Made by a program: the position numbers and the translations under genes. Below, in pieces: positions 59,186 to 64,000 of a DNA stretch of 64,000 nucleotides. Under the pieces are notes generated by a model. That model worked only from the letters and a program-made list of their open reading frames with translations. It did no database searches and was not told where the DNA came from. This stretch comes from PRO6 sp035565775 (GTDB lineage Bacteria; Pseudomonadota; Alphaproteobacteria; Rhizobiales; Xanthobacteraceae): assembly GCA_035565775.1 (NCBI GenBank), contig DATMRW010000021.1:372001-436000 (forward strand), written 5' to 3'. How positions within the stretch are numbered: position 1 is the first letter of the stretch; each line of letters starts with the position of its first letter.

Positions 59186-59256
59186 GGTATACCAAACCAA
59201 GTCAAAGCGACATGATATGGCCGTGAAAGGCTTGCGCCTCTCCATTTCTGTATACA
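59186..59256. promoter_or_regulatory. Two GTATAC palindromes upstream of vanA, candidate GntR operators
   Basis: GGTATACC (59186-59193, in a TCGGTATACCAA context) and TGTATACA (59249-59256) share the core GTATAC. Their centres are 63 bases apart, close to six helical turns. They lie 34-105 bases before the vanA start, and the operon encodes its own GntR/FCD regulator, whose family binds short palindromes of this kind (the Caulobacter VanR site is a comparable palindrome). Binding has not been tested, so this is an inference. Confidence 0.5.
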
Positions 59257-59290
59257 TACTGACCACAACGAAGAGAGATGGGAGGTTCCG

Positions 59291-60337
59291 ATGGCAGCAT
59301 CATTCCCGATGAATGCCTGGTACGCTGCGGCATGGGACGCGGACATCAAGCACGCGCTGTTTCCCCGCACGATCTGCGGCAAGCATGTGGTGATGTATCG
59401 CCGCAGCGACGGCAAGATCACGGCGCTGGAAGACGCCTGCTGGCATCGCCTGCTGCCGCTGTCCAAGGGCCGCCTCGAGGGCGACACGGTCGTCTGCGGC
59501 TATCACGGCCTCAAGTTCAATCCGCAGGGCCGTTGCACCTTCATGCCCTCGCAGGAAACCATCAATCCGTCCGCCAGCGTGCGCTCCTATCCGGTGGTCG
59601 AGCGCCATCGCTTCGTCTGGCTGTGGATGGGCGATCCGGCGCTGGCCGACCCCGCGCTCGTGCCCGACATGCACTGGAACGAGGACCCGGCGTGGGCGGG
59701 CGACGGCAAGACCATCCATGTGAAGTGCGACTATCGCCTCGTGCTCGACAATCTCATGGACCTCACCCACGAAACCTTCGTCCACGGCGGCAGCATCGGC
59801 AACGACGCCGTCGCCGAGGCACCGTTTGAAGTGACCCATGGCGACGACACAGTGACCGTGACGCGCTGGATGGAGGGCATCGAGGCCCCGCCGTTCTGGG
59901 CCAAGCAATTGCAGAAGCCCGGCCCGGTGGACCGCTGGCAGATCATCCACTTCCAGGCCCCCGCCACCATCAACATCGATGTCGGCGTTGCGCCGGCCGA
60001 CACCGGCGCGCCGGAGGGCGACCGCTCAAAGGGCGTCAACGGTTTCGTCCTCAACACCATCACGCCCGAGACGGCGACCACCTGCCATTATTTCTGGGCC
60101 TTCGTGCGCAACTATCGCCTGAGCGAGCAGCGCCTCACGACGGAGATCCGCGAAGGCGTCGCCGGCATCTTCCGCGAGGACGAGATCATCCTCGAAGCGC
60201 AGCAGCGCGCGATGGACGAGAACCCCGACCGGATCTTCTACAATCTCAACATCGATGCCGGCGCGATGTGGGCGCGGCGCATGATCGACCGCATGATCGC
60301 GCGCGAGACGCCGCAGCACATGGAGGCCGCCGAATGA
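59291..60337 (+). CDS. vanA: Rieske-type oxygenase, vanillate O-demethylase oxygenase subunit type
   Basis: This 348-residue protein is the terminal oxygenase of a two-component system that demethylates vanillate or a related methoxy aromatic acid to the catechol. The Rieske [2Fe-2S] ligands are C50 and H52 (CWHR) and C69 and H72 (CGYHG). The mononuclear iron site follows in LDNLMDLTHETFVH, with H160 and H165. A GGGAGG site lies before the ATG. It overlaps the GntR gene as ATGA. The true substrate could be another aromatic, so the symbol is based on family and neighbours. Confidence 0.88.
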   Translation: MAASFPMNAWYAAAWDADIKHALFPRTICGKHVVMYRRSDGKITALEDACWHRLLPLSKGRLEGDTVVCGYHGLKFNPQGRCTFMPSQETINPSASVRSYPVVERHRFVWLWMGDPALADPALVPDMHWNEDPAWAGDGKTIHVKCDYRLVLDNLMDLTHETFVHGGSIGNDAVAEAPFEVTHGDDTVTVTRWMEGIEAPPFWAKQLQKPGPVDRWQIIHFQAPATINIDVGVAPADTGAPEGDRSKGVNGFVLNTITPETATTCHYFWAFVRNYRLSEQRLTTEIREGVAGIFREDEIILEAQQRAMDENPDRIFYNLNIDAGAMWARRMIDRMIARETPQHMEAAE

Positions 60338-61098
60338 CCTCCCCGGCCGAACGCGACCCGGAACGCTCCGTATCGCAGACCGTGCGGGCGCAGCTTGCGC
60401 TGCGCGATCTGATCCTCTCGGGCGGGCTGCGGTCGGGCGAACGCATCTCGGAACTGCAGGCGGTCGACATCACCGGCGTCTCCCGCACCCCGGTGCGCAT
60501 GGCCCTGGTGCGGCTGGAAGAAGAAGGCCTGCTGGAAGCCATTCCATCCGGCGGCTTCATGGTGAAGGGCTTTTCCGAGCGCGACATCGTCGATTCAATC
60601 GAGCTGCGCGGCACGCTCGAGGGCCTCGCGGCGCGCTTTGCCGCCGAGCGCGGCGTTTCCGCCCGCGATCTCGAGCCACTCAAGGAGGCACTCGCCGAGC
60701 TTGATCAGCTGGTCCGGCAGGACGCGATCTCGGTCGAGGCCTTTTCGGCCTATGTGACGCTCAATGCCCGCTTTCACGCGGTGCTCACCGAACTGTCGCG
60801 CAGCGCCCCGCTGATCCGCCAGATCGACCGCGCCAGCGCGCTGCCCTTCGCCTCGCCGAGCGGCTTTGTGATGGCCCAGTCGGCGCTGCCGGAGTCGCAC
60901 CAGATTTTGGTGATCGCGCAAGAGCATCACCGGGTCGTCGTCGATGCGATCGAAAACCGCGAAGGCTCGCGCGCCGAGGCGGTGATGCGCGAGCACGCCC
61001 GCCTCGCCGTCCGCAACCTTCGGCTGGCGCTGCGCATGCGCACCAAGCTCGACCTGATGCCGGCGCTGGCGCTGATCCGCGCCCCCTCCGCCGATTGA
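60334..61098 (+). CDS. GntR family (FCD domain) transcriptional regulator
   Basis: This 254-residue regulator has an N-terminal winged helix-turn-helix (about 22-85: VRAQLALRDLILSGG... ISELQAVDITGVSRTPVRMAL). The C-terminal FCD ligand-binding domain runs from about 95 and contains the RGTLEGLAARFAAE and LNARFHAVL helices. It starts in an ATGA overlap with vanA and ends 16 bases before vanB, so it is co-translated with the operon. By position it is probably a VanR-like repressor that responds to the aromatic substrate. A bare VanR assignment is avoided, as several regulators share the fold. Confidence 0.9.
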   Translation: MTSPAERDPERSVSQTVRAQLALRDLILSGGLRSGERISELQAVDITGVSRTPVRMALVRLEEEGLLEAIPSGGFMVKGFSERDIVDSIELRGTLEGLAARFAAERGVSARDLEPLKEALAELDQLVRQDAISVEAFSAYVTLNARFHAVLTELSRSAPLIRQIDRASALPFASPSGFVMAQSALPESHQILVIAQEHHRVVVDAIENREGSRAEAVMREHARLAVRNLRLALRMRTKLDLMPALALIRAPSAD

Positions 61099-61114
61099 TC
61101 GCAAAGAGGCTCTC

Positions 61115-62101
61115 ATGCGCTTCGTTCACAAATGGACGCAATGCATCGTCGAAAGCATTCGCGACGTCACGCCGCAGATCCGCGAGATCACGCTGCGGCC
61201 GGACGGCTTCGCCATCCCGCATTATCCGGCTGGCAGCCACCTCGATGTCGGCACGATCATCGACGGGCAGCCTGCCACGCGTTCCTATTCGCTGGTCGGC
61301 GAGCCGATGGCGGATCGCTATCGCATCGGCGTGCGGCTCGCGCCGGACAGCCGCGGCGGCTCGCGCTACATGTGGTCGCTGCGGCCGGGCGCACGCCTCG
61401 ACGTCACCCTGCCGCGCAACAACTTTGAGGTCGACTGGCAGCGCGAGCATTACTGCCTGATCGCCGGCGGCGTCGGTATCACCCCGATTCTCGGCATCGC
61501 CGCGACGCTCATCCGCCGCGGCGCGCAGGTGCAACTGCACTATGCCGTGAGATCAAGGAAGGATGCCGCCTTCCTCGCCGAACTGGCCGCCCTCCTCGGC
61601 GACCGCCTGCAGCTCTACCGCAGCGATGAAGGCCAGCGGCTGGACCTTGGCCGCACCATCGCCAAGCTGCCGCCCGCCGCCATGGCGGTTCTCTGCGGGC
61701 CGATGCGCCTTCTCGACGACGCCCGGCAATGCTGGCGCGAGGCCGGCAGACCGCCTGTCGATCTGCGCTTCGAGACCTTCGGCTCCAGCGGCTTGCTGCC
61801 GACCGCCGATTTCCGCGTCCGCATCAATAGCAGCGGTGCGGAGATCGTCGTGCCGCGCGACCGGTCGATGCTGGACGCGCTGAATGCCGCAGGCTTCGAG
61901 GTGATCTCCGATTGCGAGCGCGGCGAATGCGGCATCTGCGCGATCAATGTCGTCGCCGTCGAAGGCGAGATCGATCATCGCGACGTTTTCTTCAGCGACC
62001 ACCAGAAGCAGTGCAACGAAAAGATCTGCCCCTGCGTATCGCGCGCGATCGGCACGCTCACTGTTGACACGCTATCTTACGGCAGCGGCGCGCCGGGATA
62101 G
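61115..62101 (+). CDS. vanB: VanB-type oxidoreductase (FMN, NAD and [2Fe-2S])
   Basis: This 328-residue reductase passes electrons from NAD(P)H to the VanA oxygenase. The N-terminal flavin domain has RSYSLVGEP, and the nucleotide domain has LIAGGVGITPILGIA. The C-terminal plant-type [2Fe-2S] site has Cys at 267, 272, 275 and 305 (CERGECGIC, then C29 residues on). Domain order and length fit the PDR/VanB group. The operon ends here, since the next gene runs the other way. Confidence 0.92.
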   Translation: MRFVHKWTQCIVESIRDVTPQIREITLRPDGFAIPHYPAGSHLDVGTIIDGQPATRSYSLVGEPMADRYRIGVRLAPDSRGGSRYMWSLRPGARLDVTLPRNNFEVDWQREHYCLIAGGVGITPILGIAATLIRRGAQVQLHYAVRSRKDAAFLAELAALLGDRLQLYRSDEGQRLDLGRTIAKLPPAAMAVLCGPMRLLDDARQCWREAGRPPVDLRFETFGSSGLLPTADFRVRINSSGAEIVVPRDRSMLDALNAAGFEVISDCERGECGICAINVVAVEGEIDHRDVFFSDHQKQCNEKICPCVSRAIGTLTVDTLSYGSGAPG

Positions 62102-62108
62102 CGCGCCC

Positions 62109-62708
62109 TCAACCGTGTTCGGACAGGCGCTGAAGCTGATAGGTGAGGTGCGCCTTCACTGTCGGCCATTCGCTGGCGATGATGCTGTAGACCACCGTAT
62201 CGCGCAGCGTGCCATTCGGCGCGATCTGATGATTGCGCAAAATCCCATCCTGCTTGGCGCCGAGACGCTCGATGGCGCGGCGGCTCTGATGGTTGAAGAA
62301 ATGCGTGCGGAATTCCACCGCGATGCAATCCAGCGCCTCGAACGCGTGGGACAACAGCAGCAGCTTGCATTGCGTGTTCAGCGGGCTGCGCTGGACGCGG
62401 CTCGCGTACCAAGTCGAACCGATCTCCACGCGGCGATTGGCGGCATCGACATTCATGTACGTCGTCATGCCGGCGACGATGCCGTCTGCATCCTTCACCG
62501 TGAAGGGCAGCATCATGCCGGCCGCCTGCAGGCCAAGCCGGCGGTCGATCTCCTTTGCCATCGTCTCCGGCGAGGGAATCGAGGTGTACCACAGCTGCCA
62601 GAGCTCACCGTCCCTCACGGCGGCGACCAGCCCGTCATGATGATCATGCGACAGCGGTTCCAGACTCGCAGCATGCCCCGTGAGCGTTATCGGCTCCAGC
62701 CAACTCAT
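62109..62708 (-). CDS. GNAT family N-acetyltransferase (RimJ/RimL-like)
   Basis: This 199-residue acetyltransferase has the GNAT fold. The segments NVDAANRRVEIGSTWYASRVQRSPLNTQCKLLLLSHAFEAL and RRAIERLGAKQDGILRNHQI match the acetyl-CoA binding and RimJ/RimL-like parts. The substrate is unknown. It lies 9 bases after the SMP-30 gene stop on the same strand, so the two are probably co-transcribed. Confidence 0.88.
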   Translation of the reverse strand: MSWLEPITLTGHAASLEPLSHDHHDGLVAAVRDGELWQLWYTSIPSPETMAKEIDRRLGLQAAGMMLPFTVKDADGIVAGMTTYMNVDAANRRVEIGSTWYASRVQRSPLNTQCKLLLLSHAFEALDCIAVEFRTHFFNHQSRRAIERLGAKQDGILRNHQIAPNGTLRDTVVYSIIASEWPTVKAHLTYQLQRLSEHG

Positions 62709-62717
62709 CGTTTGTCC

Positions 62718-63650
62718 TTACTTGTTGAGGAAATTGAGCGGCAGCCCCGGACGCGGCCAATCCATCGCGACCAGTTCTCCACGGCCGGACAGCGTGATGT
62801 AGGCCGTCTTCAGCTCGGGCCCGCCAAAGGCAATATTGGTGGTGACGTGATCGCCGGTCTCGACCTGCTCGATGAGCTTGCCGTCGGGTGCGATCACCGA
62901 AATGCAGCCGCTGATCAGCGTAGCGATACAGACATTGCCCGACGCCTCGACGGCCAGCGAGTCGAACATCTGATACCCGCCGAGCCCGGCGATCGGCCGT
63001 CCGATCTCGCCGCGATAGATCGTCGGGCCGGGGCGGATCTCGCCCGGCGCAGCGAGGTCGAAGGCCCATAGCCGCGCGGTCGGCGTCTCCGCGACATAGA
63101 CGGTGTTTTCGTCGGGCGACAGGCCGATGCCATTGGCGGGCTGCATGCCGACGACGGCTTCCACCAGTTCGGTCGCATTCGGCTTCATGTAATAGACGGC
63201 GCCGACATCGACGTCGCGCGGGCGGCGCTTGCCGAGATCGCTGAACCACAGGCCGCCATGCCTGTCGAACACGAGATCGTTCGGCCCCTTGAGCCGATGC
63301 TCGCCGACGCGATCGAACAGCGTTTCGACATGGCCGGTGACGAGATCGACCCGCTGCAGCGAGCCGCCGATATATTCGGACGCCTTCGGTGCGCCCGGCA
63401 TGATGACGCCGGTCTGGCTCGGCGCCCAGCTGAAGCCGCCATTGTTGCAGATGTAGCAGAGACCATCCGGCCCCATCGCGGCGCCGTTCGGCCCGCCGGG
63501 AATTTTTGCGATGACTTCCTTGCGGCCGTCCGGCCACACGCGCGTCAGGCGCTGCGCGCGGATCTCGACAAGCACCACCGAGCCGTCGGGCAGCACGACC
63601 GGCCCTTCCGGAAATTCAAGCCCTGTCGCGATGACGCGAAATCTGGACAT
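62718..63650 (-). CDS. SMP-30/gluconolactonase family protein
   Basis: This 310-residue six-bladed beta-propeller hydrolase candidate has the motifs GLEFPEGPVVLPDGSVV, PNGAAMGPDGLCYICNNGG, LKGPNDLVFDRHGGLWFSD and ANGIGLSPDENTVYVAE. These include the acidic residues and Asn that bind calcium in this family. It probably opens a sugar or other lactone. No catabolic operon is next to it that would name the substrate. Confidence 0.9.
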   Translation of the reverse strand: MSRFRVIATGLEFPEGPVVLPDGSVVLVEIRAQRLTRVWPDGRKEVIAKIPGGPNGAAMGPDGLCYICNNGGFSWAPSQTGVIMPGAPKASEYIGGSLQRVDLVTGHVETLFDRVGEHRLKGPNDLVFDRHGGLWFSDLGKRRPRDVDVGAVYYMKPNATELVEAVVGMQPANGIGLSPDENTVYVAETPTARLWAFDLAAPGEIRPGPTIYRGEIGRPIAGLGGYQMFDSLAVEASGNVCIATLISGCISVIAPDGKLIEQVETGDHVTTNIAFGGPELKTAYITLSGRGELVAMDWPRPGLPLNFLNK

Positions 63651-63763
63651 GCCGCCTCCCGTTTTGTTCTTTATTGCTCTTGATCGCGACGCTCATCGGC
63701 GGCGCCGCTTCGCTCGTCACGGTAGAGCACAAGACCGGCGTTTGCCAAGCTGATCCGGCAGTC

Positions 63764-64000
63764 TCAACGCTTCGGCGCATCGCTGGCGGCGTCGGGCGCG
63801 GCCTTCGGCGCATCCTTCGATGTATCCTTCGCCGGAGGCTGCAGCTTGTCGAGGCGCGCGCGCAGCTCCGCAATCTCGGCGCTGAGACTGTCGACCCGGC
63901 GATTGGCGGCATCAAGCTGCCTCGCCGCAAGGTCGAGCTTGCGCTGCATCTCGAGCTCGGCCTTCGTCAAAGCCGACTTGAGAAAGTTGACGTTAGCCTG
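63764..64000 (-). CDS. Coiled-coil protein, C-terminal part
   Basis: The open frame continues past the right edge, so only the last 78 codons are seen. The visible part begins QANVNFLKSALTKAELEMQ and forms a heptad-rich coiled coil (QRKLDLAARQLDAANRRVDSL) followed by a Lys/Pro/Ala/Asp-rich tail ending DAPKR. An internal TTG or ATG could be mistaken for a start, but the frame clearly extends upstream. I do not recognise the family from this end. It is on the same strand as the SMP-30 gene, 113 bases upstream of it. Confidence 0.65.
   Translation of the reverse strand, partial: QANVNFLKSALTKAELEMQRKLDLAARQLDAANRRVDSLSAEIAELRARLDKLQPPAKDTSKDAPKAAPDAASDAPKR

Overview
This window looks like an ordinary stretch of chromosome from a GC-rich alphaproteobacterium, most likely of the Bradyrhizobium/Rhodopseudomonas/Afipia group (Nitrobacteraceae). 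The grounds are the gene content and order, an FtsZ with a very long Ala/Pro-rich linker, a class A RNase P RNA, an Irr-type iron control element in front of bacterioferritin, and compact overlapping operons. I could not compare it with any database, so the genus is left open. I see no insertion sequences, phage genes, CRISPR arrays, tRNAs or rRNAs.

Layout. 1-6.4 kb: the N-terminal part of a fused membrane/spermidine-synthase-like protein (-), a PYROXD2-like FAD oxidoreductase, then prmA and a long Xaa-Pro aminopeptidase (+). A spacer with several DnaA-box-like 9-mers lies in front of prmA. 6.5-32.3 kb: one long leftward run containing the division and cell wall (dcw) cluster. Read in its own direction it goes rsmH-ftsL-ftsI-murE-murF-mraY-murD-ftsW-murG-murC-murB-ddl-ftsQ-ftsA-ftsZ, then lpxC, bamD, recN and ligA. 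Many junctions are 4-base stop/start overlaps. The run is broken only by a DUF4239 membrane gene on the opposite strand between murB and ddl, and by a strong terminator after ftsZ. No mraZ is visible upstream of rsmH.

32.7-39.4 kb: a peptidoglycan amidase, rnpB, an extensin-like lipoprotein, a 32-residue membrane peptide, a DUF4403 protein, an orphan branched-chain-amino-acid-type binding protein and a small lytic transglycosylase. 39.5-44.2 kb: a TPP riboswitch followed by thiO-thiS-thiG-thiE-thiC and a terminator. This operon makes the thiazole and pyrimidine halves of thiamine and joins them. 44.3-45.4 kb: bacterioferritin and a bacterioferritin-associated ferredoxin with an unusual Cys/His-rich tail, with iron-control sites around them.

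45.8-59.1 kb: mixed housekeeping genes. These are a Gly/Tyr-rich secreted protein, an MltB-type transglycosylase, a UPF0114 membrane protein, trans-aconitate methyltransferase, the ABC-F factor EttA, a D-2-hydroxyacid dehydrogenase, an L,D-transpeptidase with a divergent Ala/Pro-rich membrane-anchored protein, two rhodanese-family proteins, and a CoxE-like VWA protein divergent from a GlsB-type membrane protein and a MoxR ATPase. 59.3-62.1 kb: a vanillate-demethylase-type operon in which a GntR/FCD regulator sits between oxygenase and reductase, behind two GTATAC palindromes. 62.1-64 kb: a GNAT acetyltransferase, an SMP-30/gluconolactonase protein and the end of a coiled-coil protein that runs off the right edge.

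Nothing here is clearly a new system. The items most worth a second look are the DnaA-box-like cluster, the His/Cys tail on the ferredoxin, the reversed gene inside the dcw cluster, the paired van palindromes, and the repeat-bearing Ala/Pro protein beside the L,D-transpeptidase.
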